DNA of 33,460 nucleotides, from positions 1 through 33,460 of the forward strand of contig CCNB01000026.1 in the NCBI GenBank assembly GCA_000824785.1, read 5' to 3'. Positions within the stretch are counted from its first letter, which is position 1. Each line of letters starts with the position of its first letter. Shown piece after piece: positions 24,147 through 31,044 of the stretch. The notes beneath the pieces are model-generated. The model was not told the DNA's origin. It was given only the letters and a program-made list of their open reading frames with translations, and did not search any database. Source of the DNA: Mesorhizobium plurifarium. Lineage in GTDB: Bacteria > Pseudomonadota > Alphaproteobacteria > Rhizobiales > Rhizobiaceae. Position numbers and translations under genes: made by a program.

Positions 24147-24737
24147 GTGTCGACTTTTTCGAAGTGGTTGAAGGACGTTCGCCACTATCTGCCTGAGAAC
24201 GCGTCCGTGGGGCGCCACACCTATGGCGTGACATGGCGAAAGATCCTTTACTGCTCGAAGGATACTCCGCTAAGGATCGGAGCCTTCTGCTCCGTCGCTC
24301 GTGAAGTGCTTTTCATGTGCGGCGGGCAGCATCTGACCGACAGTGCGACCTCCTTTCCAATCTACAGCCGCATGCTGGATCAGCGCGACCCGGTTCCGAA
24401 CGCAGGCAGGCCCGGCGGGATCACGATTGGCAATGATGTCTGGATTGGCTATCGCGCCATAATGCTTCCAGGCATCGAAATCGGCGACGGTGCGGTCATC
24501 GGCGCAGGCGCAATTGTCACCAAGGACGTGCCGCGCTACGCCGTCGTCGGTGGATCTCCAGCCAAGCTGATCAGATATCGCTTTCCGCAGGATATCATCT
24601 CGAAGCTGCTGGACATCCAGTGGTGGCAATGGGACGACGACAAGATCAAAAGCGAGGCGGTCACCCTCACCGGTCCGATCGAGACTTTCATTGCCAAGCA
24701 TTTTGTGGCAGGCGCCGGGGTGAAGCACGCGGACTAG
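24147..24737 (+). CDS. CatB-related O-acetyltransferase (hexapeptide repeat, XAT family)
   Basis: About 196 residues, cytoplasmic. A left-handed beta-helix of hexapeptide repeats is clear at GGITIGNDVWIGYRAIMLPG and IEIGDGAVIGAGAIVTKDVP, then YAVVGGSPAKLIRYRF, the usual end of the helix. GGQHLTD holds the His expected to be catalytic in xenobiotic/streptogramin acetyltransferases. I use the GTG at 24147 because GAGGTGAG stands 8 bases upstream; the in-frame ATG at 24117 has AAAGGG only two bases away. Many members acetylate surface sugars rather than antibiotics, and the neighbouring glycosyltransferase 16 bases downstream points to that use. Confidence 0.88.
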   Translation: MSTFSKWLKDVRHYLPENASVGRHTYGVTWRKILYCSKDTPLRIGAFCSVAREVLFMCGGQHLTDSATSFPIYSRMLDQRDPVPNAGRPGGITIGNDVWIGYRAIMLPGIEIGDGAVIGAGAIVTKDVPRYAVVGGSPAKLIRYRFPQDIISKLLDIQWWQWDDDKIKSEAVTLTGPIETFIAKHFVAGAGVKHAD

Positions 24738-24753
24738 CTAGGCCGGCAGCAAA

Positions 24754-25725
24754 ATGACGAAATCCTGTTTCTTTCTGGCGGCGGATGCCAAATACTTTCC
24801 TTATGCCTGCCTGGCGGCGCGCCGGGTGCTGGACGTTTCCCCATCGATAGACGGCTTTATCTTGCAAATGAACGTCGGCGCGGCCGATCTTGCCGCAGCG
24901 CGGCAATTGCTCGCCGATCGCGTCGGCGTAATCGATCTCTCGCAGATGATGCAAAATGTGCGCTTTTCCCCCGGCCATCTGAGCCTCGCGGTTTATATGC
25001 GGCTGTTCGTGGATGAGATAGCCGAATTCGCTCCGTACGGCAGGGTTGTCTATTTGGACAGCGACGTGCTCTTCAACCGGTCGATCGTCGACCTGATGGA
25101 AACCCCGCTGAACGCGCCGCTTCTGGCGGCCCATGATGTTCAGTCGTATTTCGAGCCGGGATATCGGGAGCGCCTTTCCATGCAGCCCGGTGCCCCATAT
25201 TTCAATTCTGGCGTTCTTTTGCTCGATCTGCCTTGGATCAGAAGAGATGGCCTATTGGCCACGGCTCGGCACTTTGCCTCGCTTCGCGTCAACGGACTCG
25301 ATCAAGGCGCGTTGAACCTTGCATTCGAAGGCAAATGGCAGACCTTGCATCCTTCATGGAACGCCATGACCAACTACAGTTGGCAGATACCGTTCGACAG
25401 CGCCTTTGCCCGACACTTCAGTTGGGGCAAGCCTTGGGACAAGGTGCCGCTCGGCGTCGAACGCGCCGCTCTCGGCATCTATCGCGACTTGGCGAGCGGC
25501 ACGCCTTGGGAGGCTGTCTTCAAGCGCCGCGTTCCTTTCGAGCGCGGCCAGATTAAGCGTTTCATCCGGCGTTTTGACAAGGTCGGTAGTCTTCTGACCA
25601 ACCGTGAGCGCCTTCGCCGTCGCGCCCGCTACGACGGCAGGAAGGTGTACGAAATCTACGCCCGGCAAGCGGAAGAAGGTGCGATGGCGGCACAGTTTCC
25701 CGAGGTGCTTGGCGGCTTTGGCTGA
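24754..25725 (+). CDS. glycosyltransferase family 8 protein
   Basis: A 323-residue retaining glycosyltransferase related to LPS galactosyl/glucosyl-transferases and glycogenin. The metal- and sugar-nucleotide-binding DxD is at Asp102-Asp104 (VVYLDSDVLFN). FNSGVLLLDL (150-159), DQGALN (183-188) and HPSWNAMTNY (199-208) are the other GT8 blocks. The last ~70 residues are very basic (RRFDKVGSLLTNRERLRRRAR), which may hold it at the membrane. It is probably co-transcribed with the acetyltransferase. The sugar and acceptor are unknown; a role in LPS or exopolysaccharide decoration is inferred. Confidence 0.92.
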   Translation: MTKSCFFLAADAKYFPYACLAARRVLDVSPSIDGFILQMNVGAADLAAARQLLADRVGVIDLSQMMQNVRFSPGHLSLAVYMRLFVDEIAEFAPYGRVVYLDSDVLFNRSIVDLMETPLNAPLLAAHDVQSYFEPGYRERLSMQPGAPYFNSGVLLLDLPWIRRDGLLATARHFASLRVNGLDQGALNLAFEGKWQTLHPSWNAMTNYSWQIPFDSAFARHFSWGKPWDKVPLGVERAALGIYRDLASGTPWEAVFKRRVPFERGQIKRFIRRFDKVGSLLTNRERLRRRARYDGRKVYEIYARQAEEGAMAAQFPEVLGGFG

Positions 25726-25932
25726 AGCATCCGCCGCCACGGCCTGTGGATAATAACCGCCCGTTTACCACGTCCCGGTGCTCGCGTTGCGGCCTGCCGG
25801 CCGACTCGCCGAAATGGAGCGGCCTGAACCCGTCAGGCAACCCCGAAGCCAGCGGCCGGCGTTTTCATGTATCCAGCGGGACGCGTGCTTGAACGCGTTC
25901 CAAGTATGCGTCGGCCGTCAGCGCGCCTCCAT

Positions 25933-25974
25933 TGAAAAACGCAAGCCCGCCGCGGCAATGGGAAACCGCGACGG
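25933..25974 (-). terminator. intrinsic terminator of the first DUF982 gene
   Basis: On the minus strand an 11-base stem (GCCCGTCGCGG with CCGCGGCGGGC, one G-T pair) around a 10-base loop is followed by TTGCGTTTTTC. It lies 40 bases after the DUF982 stop. Confidence 0.8.
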
Positions 25975-26014
25975 GCCTGGTGGCGCCCTCGTGGCGCTTC
26001 ATGGGAAATCGGGG

Positions 26015-26257
26015 CTACGCCAGCAGGCCGGCGACCTTGGCAGCCTTGCGCAGCGTCTTGCGGGCCTCCACCGGACTGCGCAGGCCATCGAGCGCGTCGC
26101 GGCAGACGCGGCTCGCCGAGCGCCAGGCGCCGTCGCGCGCCTGTCTGGGCCAGCGCTGGTCCAGGCATTCCATCGCCTCGAAGCAGCTCGAAACCTTGCG
26201 GTGGCCGTTTGGCTGGAAATCGATCACGACCGGCTCGGAAAACCAGACATCGTTCAT
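26015..26257 (-). CDS. DUF982 domain-containing protein, copy 1
   Basis: An 80-residue cytoplasmic protein. MNDVWFSEPVVIDFQPNGHR then VSSCFEAMECLDQRWP is the DUF982 pattern (W-x3-PV near the start, then an EA-x3-L-x3-W helix). The C-terminal helix is Arg/Ala/Lys-rich. GGAGG followed by AAGTG gives a very strong ribosome-binding site and decides the start; the frame from 26353 has none. The family is common in rhizobia and has no known function. A second copy lies 0.7 kb away on the same strand. Confidence 0.87.
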   Translation of the reverse strand: MNDVWFSEPVVIDFQPNGHRKVSSCFEAMECLDQRWPRQARDGAWRSASRVCRDALDGLRSPVEARKTLRKAAKVAGLLA

Positions 26258-26322
26258 CACTTCCTCCGTTCTTATGATCGTCTTTTGAGCAAGCAATCGG
26301 CGCCGGATGGCGCCCGATGCGG

Positions 26323-26544
26323 ATCCGCGATTGCGGACCCGCGCGTTAACCAACCACCGGGCGTTAGGTTCCGAAGAATTTCAAGGCTGGGACACCCCGG
26401 GAAGCCTGTGAGCGACTAGCCTCGGCGCCCTTCGCCGTAGCCTTCCGTCGGGGGTTGCATAAAAACAAAGAGATAGAGCGATCCGCTTTACGACGGGCAG
26501 TGCGTCCGGATGGGCTCTTGGGCCGGCCGATCCGCGATTGCGGA
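26323..26544. repeat. two copies of a 15-base near-palindrome
   Basis: ATCCGCGATTGCGGA occurs at 26323-26337 and again, identical, at 26530-26544, 207 bases apart. Each is a short hairpin (TCCGC-GATT-GCGGA). They lie in the 379-base gap upstream of DUF982 copy 1, where I see no gene. Confidence 0.5.
26443..26486 (+). repeat. Mesorhizobium-type mosaic intergenic repeat, partial copy
   Basis: The 44 bases here match those at 28838-28881 at 37 positions, including TAAAAACAA and GATAGAGCG. I recognise this module as part of a repeat scattered between genes in Mesorhizobium. Confidence 0.6.
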
Positions 26545-26558
26545 TGGTCGAAAATAGC

Positions 26559-26572
26559 GTGACCAAAGTCAC
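26559..26572. promoter_or_regulatory. short palindrome upstream of a small gene
   Basis: GTGAC-CAAA-GTCAC, a perfect 5-base inverted repeat 65 bases before the small gene at 26637. The core resembles the palindrome at the parDE promoter (ATGAC-AAA-GTCAT). It could be an operator; chance is not excluded. Confidence 0.3.
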
Positions 26573-26636
26573 TGCCGCACCCTCGCGGGCGGCGCTAATC
26601 AATCCGGCAGGCTGATGAAACGCGGGAAGACCTCTC

Positions 26637-26801
26637 ATGCTTATCGCCGTGCTCGCATCCACCATGACCGTTGCCACCTTGATGGCGACCGCTTTCGGGC
26701 TCTACGAGGAAGCGCGATTGAACCGCTCGCAGGCTGAAACGGATCGTCCGCGCGCGTTTCGAACGGAGCGTCGGTTTGCCGTCAAATGGCGCGATCGGTA
26801 G
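26637..26801 (+). CDS. small hypothetical protein with one membrane segment
   Basis: 54 residues: MLIAVLASTMTVATLMATAF forms an N-terminal hydrophobic helix, followed by GLYEEARLNRSQAETDRPRA and a basic tail ending FAVKWRDR. GGGAAG lies 8 bases upstream of the ATG. Codons are GC-biased in the third position. No family recognised. Probably a small inner-membrane protein with a basic cytoplasmic tail. Confidence 0.5.
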   Translation: MLIAVLASTMTVATLMATAFGLYEEARLNRSQAETDRPRAFRTERRFAVKWRDR

Positions 26802-26818
26802 GTCCGACACCGCCAGGC

Positions 26819-26923
26819 ATGTTCACTCCGCTTCAGCTGGCCATGTGCATCTTTCGCGCCGGAATCCTGCTGTCTCCGGCGGCGTTGGCGGTGCTGGCTC
26901 TTCTATGGCTTTACTATCGATAG
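26819..26923 (+). CDS. very small hydrophobic protein, tentative
   Basis: 34 residues starting MFTPLQLAMCIFRAG and ending AVLALLWLYYR, nearly all one membrane helix. It starts 17 bases after the previous small gene, possibly in the same transcript. The ribosome-binding site is weak (CCAGG only one base from the ATG), so this may not be translated. Confidence 0.3.
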   Translation: MFTPLQLAMCIFRAGILLSPAALAVLALLWLYYR

Positions 26924-26955
26924 GCCGGCTTGTGGAGCGCCGGGCCCGCCACAGT

Positions 26956-27201
26956 CTATTCCACCAGCACATGCGCCTCGCGCGCGGCTACGATGAAGGC
27001 CTCCCTCGCGTTGTCCGCCGCAACGTCGCCGCGGATCGCCCGGCGGCAGGCGCGCAGGGCCGCGCCATGCAGCGCGCTGCCGGCATCGCGCCATTGGCCG
27101 GTCAACAGTTCGACGGCCTGTTCGGCGTTGGATATGTGGCGGATCGAGCCGGAAAGCCCGACGGCCACTTCGACCGGCCTGGAAAACCATCCCTGGATCA
27201 T
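26956..27201 (-). CDS. DUF982 domain-containing protein, copy 2
   Basis: 81 residues: MIQGWFSRPVEVAVGLSGSI then HISNAEQAVELLTGQWRDAG matches the DUF982 layout (W-x3-PVEV, then an EA/QA helix with L-x2-QW). GGGAGG about 7 bases before the ATG decides the start at 27201; the frame from 27231 adds 10 residues. It shares the W-x3-PV and L-x3-W positions with copy 1 but is otherwise divergent, so this is not a recent duplication. Function unknown. Confidence 0.85.
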   Translation of the reverse strand: MIQGWFSRPVEVAVGLSGSIRHISNAEQAVELLTGQWRDAGSALHGAALRACRRAIRGDVAADNAREAFIVAAREAHVLVE

Positions 27202-27308
27202 CGCTAAACCTCCCGAACTATATCGGATCACGATACATTTTATCGCGGAGTTGCGTCGCGAAACGTCAACTTAACGTGAAGCCGTTTCACGAATGCGGCT
27301 CAGCTTGC

Positions 27309-27503
27309 TCATCTTCCAAGCGGCTTCCGTGAAAGCTCGATCAGTTCCGCCTCGTCGGTGATGCCCGCCATGTAATTGGCGATGATGCGCGAGGCGCGCG
27401 CTTCCTTCTGCTCGGCAGTCTCGCCTTCGAAATTGCCGTTTTCGTAGACACGGCCAAGCATGGCCGTTTCATCGGGATTGAACGTGTTACGTACGACGGA
27501 CAT
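27309..27503 (-). CDS. small conserved-looking hypothetical protein
   Basis: 64 residues, MSVVRNTFNPDETAMLGRVY to ITDEAELIELSRKPLGR, soluble and largely helical by composition, with no signal peptide. AGGAGGAAG before the ATG is an excellent ribosome-binding site. I do not recognise a named family. It is on the same strand as DUF982 copy 2, 107 bases upstream of it, with a small inverted repeat between (CGTGAA...TTCACG, 27275-27291). Confidence 0.75.
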   Translation of the reverse strand: MSVVRNTFNPDETAMLGRVYENGNFEGETAEQKEARASRIIANYMAGITDEAELIELSRKPLGR

Positions 27504-27920
27504 GGCTTCCTCCTCGAGCCCGGCCCCTCTTGCCTGGCTAATAATAGCACGCTTCGAGATTGGGAGTGAGTCACGGCAAGGTCGTGGCCGAAGTCTTTTC
27601 AGCCGGGCACGCCGGTCGCTGTCTTCCTTGCTTACGGCTCGCCGCTGTTTGGCCGGCCTCGTTATATTCTTGCCGAACGAGCGCTGCGCTGATACGCATT
27701 AGCAGCGCGGAATTTTTCCGAGTCTCCATTGACTTGAGCCCAGAAAAAGCGCCGCGCGTTCTGTCCGAGACCAGCAACCCCGACGTGGTGGCAACCGGGT
27801 TACGAAAGGGTTCTGGTCGAAAAGAAGCAGGGCAGGTCCCGCGTCCAAACCGGGGCAGGCTCATCAACGCTCTGGAACTCTGAAGCCATTGCCCCCATGG
27901 CCTTCGGAGGAGCCTGAACC
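27504..27920. other. 417-base region upstream of the ArsR-family gene
   Basis: No supported gene. ATTAG-N9-AT at 27698-27713 fits the published NolR box consensus, but a match this loose is expected by chance several times in the window. The ribosome-binding site of the regulator (GGAGGAGCC) ends the region. Confidence 0.3.
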
Positions 27921-28292
27921 ATGGGGAAATCGATGGTTACCAAGAAACTTACCGCCAACGCAGAAAGCGCGGCAGCCTTTCTTGCGGTGATGGGCAATGA
28001 GAAGCGTTTGCTCATCATGAATTACCTCGCCGAGGGCGAACTCTCTGTCGGCGTGCTCGCCGACAAGGTCGAACTCAGCCAGTCAGCGCTGTCGCAACAC
28101 CTGGCCAAACTGCGCAGGTTTGGCCTTGTCGAAACCCGCCGTGATCGTCAAATGGTCTATTATTCTTGCAAGTCTTCGGCAGCGCGCGAACTTTTGGCGT
28201 TGCTTGACGGCCTGCTGGCGATGGACAAGCCGCTTGCCGGACCGGCAAGGCAGGCCTTCGTCGAGAGGATGCGGCGGCCGCAGGCTGCCTGA
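27921..28292 (+). CDS. ArsR-family transcriptional regulator, NolR-like
   Basis: A 123-residue winged-helix repressor. The core AAFLAVMGNEKRLLIMNYLA, ELSVGVLADKVELSQSALSQHLAKLRRF and GLVETRRDRQMVYYSCKS is the ArsR fold, with the recognition helix at SQSALSQHLAKLR (about 53-65). The ELCVCDL metal site of ArsR/SmtB is replaced by ELSVGVL, so it does not sense metals through that site; the one Cys is in the wing (YYSCKS). Its wording resembles NolR, the rhizobial nod-gene repressor, more than arsenic sensors (my comparison from memory). No target gene is adjacent. A strong GGAGGAG ribosome-binding site precedes the ATG; MVTKK five codons on is possible. Confidence 0.9.
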   Translation: MGKSMVTKKLTANAESAAAFLAVMGNEKRLLIMNYLAEGELSVGVLADKVELSQSALSQHLAKLRRFGLVETRRDRQMVYYSCKSSAARELLALLDGLLAMDKPLAGPARQAFVERMRRPQAA

Positions 28293-28304
28293 ACGGACTG
28301 CCAC

Positions 28305-28338
28305 GCACGGACGAGGCCGGGGGGCCTTCGTCCGGTGC
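28305..28338 (+). terminator. hairpin after the ArsR-family gene
   Basis: GCACGGACGAGGCC pairs with GGCCTTCGTCCGGTGC, with two single-base bulges and a 4-base loop, 12 bases after the stop. It is very stable but has no U-tract. Confidence 0.6.
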
Positions 28339-28640
28339 GGCGCTTCGATGGCGCAGACTGCGCACAAGCGGGCCGCATTGCGACGCCGCCCACGTTCCTT
28401 AAACCGCTCTGGCCATGCCGCTCGCCGCGCGGTTCATCACGTTTCTTTGAGAGGCGGTGCTTCGAAGCTCGGTTCTCGCTGCAAATTTCTGATAATAAAG
28501 GGTTTTCTTGTTCTGGCCGGTCCCGGCACAGCCGAAGATTACAGATTTGTAAGTCGCCTGGCCGGGCGCTGTTGGCTAGATTTCGAGTCGATCCACACCC
28601 CCGGATCATGACGGCGCCGAGCTTCCACTTCGGCCCCGTA

Positions 28641-28676
28641 AGAGGCTCGCCGATCACGGCGGGCCTCTTTCGTTTT
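28641..28676 (+). terminator. orphan intrinsic terminator, possible end of a small RNA
   Basis: AGAGGCTCGCCG pairs with CGGCGGGCCTCT (12 bases, one T-G pair) around ATCA, followed by TTCGTTTT. The nearest plus-strand gene ends 349 bases upstream and already has its own hairpin, so this terminator may belong to an unannotated RNA in about 28490-28670. The 777-base gap 28293-29069 holds no protein gene that I can support; it contains this hairpin, the preceding one and the mosaic repeat. Confidence 0.75.
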
Positions 28677-28703
28677 GGGGCCCCGTGCCTTGCCGCGCTC
28701 ACT

Positions 28704-28881
28704 AATGCATGTCGCCCGGAAGTGCGCGGCGATTCTGGGACAACGACATGCATCAAGCACAGGCCTGAGGCGCGTCGCCTGAATCCGTTCCAGCGCGACG
28801 CGCTTTAGGAGCAATCCCGGGAAAAGTGTGAGCGGTTTTCCGTCCGGAGTTGCGTAAAAACAACGGGATAGAGCGGTTCGC
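28704..28881. repeat. mosaic palindromic intergenic repeat (Mesorhizobium type)
   Basis: A composite of modules: ATGCATGTCG pairing with CGACATGCAT (28705-28753), GCGCGTCGC pairing with GCGACGCGC (28770-28803), then AAAAGTGTGAGCGGTTTTCC and a 44-base module shared with 26443-26486. I recognise the text as a repeat found between many Mesorhizobium genes. No coding function. Confidence 0.7.
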
Positions 28882-29069
28882 CGTTTCCGTGAAACGCTCT
28901 GGCGCGATCACCGCCTTTGGTGTAGTCGGGAGCTCCTGTCCGGTAATCTGGACTCTCGATTCCCCGTCACCTATCGTCTCGCTTGGTTCACATTGCGCAA
29001 TGCTCCATGCCGGGCTCCCGATCCGAGAAGCGGCGGGCAGCGTGGCATTCTTGATCTTCGGTGCTGACG

Positions 29070-29279
29070 ATGTTCGATACGCAAAAAGCCAGGGCCGCTT
29101 CGCGCCTGTTGGTGACCCACTGGGACAATGGCACCCGCCTCGGCGCGATACCCGAGACGGTGCGGCCGGGGCAGGTGGTGATAACCGGCACCTGCGTCAA
29201 ACCGATAGAAGTCGAGCCCGGCGACGAAGTCACCGGCGACCTGGGCAAGTTCGGCCGTGTCTCGGTCAGGTTTGTCTGA
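29070..29279 (+). pseudogene. 2-keto-4-pentenoate hydratase with large internal in-frame deletion
   Basis: The 69-residue frame begins MFDTQKARAASRLLVTHWDN and TRLGAIPETVRP, which read like the N-terminus of a 2-keto-4-pentenoate (FAH-superfamily) hydratase. It then continues directly as GQVVITGTCVKPIEVEPGDE and GDLGKFGRVSVRFV, which read like its C-terminus. Full proteins are about 260 residues, so some 190 residues containing the metal and catalytic sites are missing at a junction near 29166. The frame is kept, so a short product could be made, but it cannot be an active hydratase. It ends against the converging permease gene (TGATCA). Confidence 0.6.
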
Positions 29280-30089
29280 TCAGGCCTTCGCGGCGCGCTG
29301 CCTTGTGATGACGCTGCGCACGGCGAGCACCAGAACGGTGATGATGATCAGGATCACCGAAAGCGCCGCGATCGCCGGGTCGATGTTGTCGCGCAGGCCC
29401 ATCCACATCAGGCGGGGGAGCGTAATGGCGTTCACCGAAGTGATGAACAGCGTCACGCCGATCTCTTCCCAGGAGAGCACGAAAGAAAGCAGCGCCGCGG
29501 TGACGATGCCGAACTTGATGTTGGGTATGATGACGCGCGTCGCACGCTCCCACACGCTAGCGCCAAGCCCGCGCGCGGCAAGATCGATACGGCGATCCAG
29601 CTGGCTCAGCGAGACCAGGATCAGCACCGTGGCAAAAGACACCGTCATCACCGAATGCGCCATGGCGACGCCGAGCCAGGTGTCGTAGCCGAAGAACGAG
29701 GTCAGGCCGGAGACCGAGGTGAGCAGGAAATAGAGCGTCACCGCAGAGACCACCGGCGGCACCACCATCGGCAACAGCACGAAGCCGACCAGGGCGGCGG
29801 TGAAGCGCGGCTGGAACATCCAGACGCCGAGGCTGAAGGTGAGGGCAAGCGCCGTGGAAAGGATGCTGCTGACGATGCCGATCCTGAGCGAGAGCAGGAT
29901 CGAATCCAGCCAGCGCGGGTCCTCGATCAGCGAACGGTAATGGCGCAGCGACAGTTCGCCCGTCGGCATGGTCAGCATGCGGCTCGGCGTCAGCGACACC
30001 GGGATGACCGCAAGCAGCGGCATCAAAAGGAACAGTGCCACCAGCACGGCGAGGATGAGCGAGACGGGGCCGGGACGATAGGTCGGCAT
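29280..30089 (-). CDS. ABC transporter permease (PotC-like)
   Basis: A 269-residue inner-membrane permease with six hydrophobic segments, from VSLILAVLVALFLLMPLLAVIPVSL to a last helix IAALSVILIIITVLVLAVRSVI. The EAA loop reads RRIDLAARGLGASVWERATRVIIPNI (about 175-200). These fit the second permease of spermidine/putrescine-type importers. The ATG at 30089 is 2 bases from the stop of the first permease, so the pair is coupled. The open frame continues far upstream inside the other permease but is not family-like there. Last gene of the importer operon. Confidence 0.92.
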   Translation of the reverse strand: MPTYRPGPVSLILAVLVALFLLMPLLAVIPVSLTPSRMLTMPTGELSLRHYRSLIEDPRWLDSILLSLRIGIVSSILSTALALTFSLGVWMFQPRFTAALVGFVLLPMVVPPVVSAVTLYFLLTSVSGLTSFFGYDTWLGVAMAHSVMTVSFATVLILVSLSQLDRRIDLAARGLGASVWERATRVIIPNIKFGIVTAALLSFVLSWEEIGVTLFITSVNAITLPRLMWMGLRDNIDPAIAALSVILIIITVLVLAVRSVITRQRAAKA

Positions 30090-30091
30090 CG

Positions 30092-30925
30092 CTACACCAG
30101 CTGCTTCGGTTTGACGTAGCGGAACAGAAGCGCCATCAGCGCGCCGACGAACACCACCAGCACGACGCTGATCGCCGCGCCCAGGCCCCAGTCGGGGCTC
30201 TGGAAGATGCGCAGGTAGATCAGCTCCGCGATCATGACGGAGCGGCCGCCGCCGAGGATTGCCGGCGTGACGAAGAAGCCCAGCGAGAAGACGAACGTGA
30301 TCAGCGCCGAGCCGATGATGCCGGAGCGCGTCATCGGCACGAACACCGTCCAGAAAGTGCGCATGCGGCTGGAGCCAAGCCCGCGCGCCGCAAGCAGCAC
30401 GCGCTCGTCCAGGCTGCGCATGGCGGACGCCAGCGGGAACACCGCGAAGGGGATCAAAAAATGCGACATGCCGACGATGACGCCGAATTCGTTGCGCACC
30501 AGGGTCAGCGGCTCGGAGATGAAGCCGATCGATTGCAGCCAGGTGTTGATCAGGCCGCGATTGGAGAGCAGCGCCACCCAGCCGAAGGCGCGCGTCAGCA
30601 CCGAGATCCAGAAGGGTACGAGAATGCAGAATTCGGCGACCACGCGTTGCACGGGGCTGCCGCGCACCCACACGACGGTGATGGCATAGGCGGCGGTGAC
30701 GGAAACCACGGTGACGATCGCCGCGATGCGCAGCGTGCGGATGAACACCGACTGCACCAGGTCGTCGGTGAGCAAGGCGTGGTACTGGCCGAGCCCGGGC
30801 GTGGGGAGGGTAAAACTCCATTTCACCACACCGAGGAACGGCCATGCATAGGCAAGGATCAGGAACAGGAGCAGCGGCGCCATCAGCAGCGCCGCGCCCG
30901 TCCTGTCGGAGAGGGTGCCTCTCAT
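30092..30925 (-). CDS. ABC transporter permease (PotB-like)
   Basis: A 277-residue inner-membrane permease. The first helix is GAALLMAPLLLFLILAYAWP; the EAA loop is DERVLLAARGLGSSRMRTFWTVFVPMT (about 180-206); the last helix is AAISVVLVVFVGALMALLF. It starts at 30925 (MRGTLSDRTG), just before the first helix; an upstream TTG at 30961 would add 12 residues. It pairs with the next gene as the two-permease channel of a PotABCD-type importer. A hairpin lies between it and the binding-protein gene. Confidence 0.92.
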   Translation of the reverse strand: MRGTLSDRTGAALLMAPLLLFLILAYAWPFLGVVKWSFTLPTPGLGQYHALLTDDLVQSVFIRTLRIAAIVTVVSVTAAYAITVVWVRGSPVQRVVAEFCILVPFWISVLTRAFGWVALLSNRGLINTWLQSIGFISEPLTLVRNEFGVIVGMSHFLIPFAVFPLASAMRSLDERVLLAARGLGSSRMRTFWTVFVPMTRSGIIGSALITFVFSLGFFVTPAILGGGRSVMIAELIYLRIFQSPDWGLGAAISVVLVVFVGALMALLFRYVKPKQLV

Positions 30926-31004
30926 CGGTCTGAAAATCTCGGCAGAGCATTTTGCAGCCAAGTGAAATCACTTGGCGTCGCACAAATGTGACCAACAAAA
31001 AGAC

Positions 31005-31044
31005 AGAGCGGGATGCCCCAATCCATCAAAATGCATCCCGCTCT
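31005..31044 (-). terminator. hairpin between binding-protein and permease genes
   Basis: On the minus strand GCATCCCGCTCT... reads as AGAGCGGGATGC pairing with GCATCCCGCTCT over 12 perfect bases around a 16-base loop, beginning at the stop codon of the binding-protein gene and followed by GTCTTTTTG. It is a terminator-like or mRNA-protecting element inside the operon, likely to give more binding protein than permease. Confidence 0.75.

Noticed and set aside
24117..24737. Chloramphenicol-resistance acetyltransferase (catB) call
   Set aside because: The fold is that of the XAT family, but neighbours point to sugar acetylation, and antibiotic substrate cannot be inferred from the fold.
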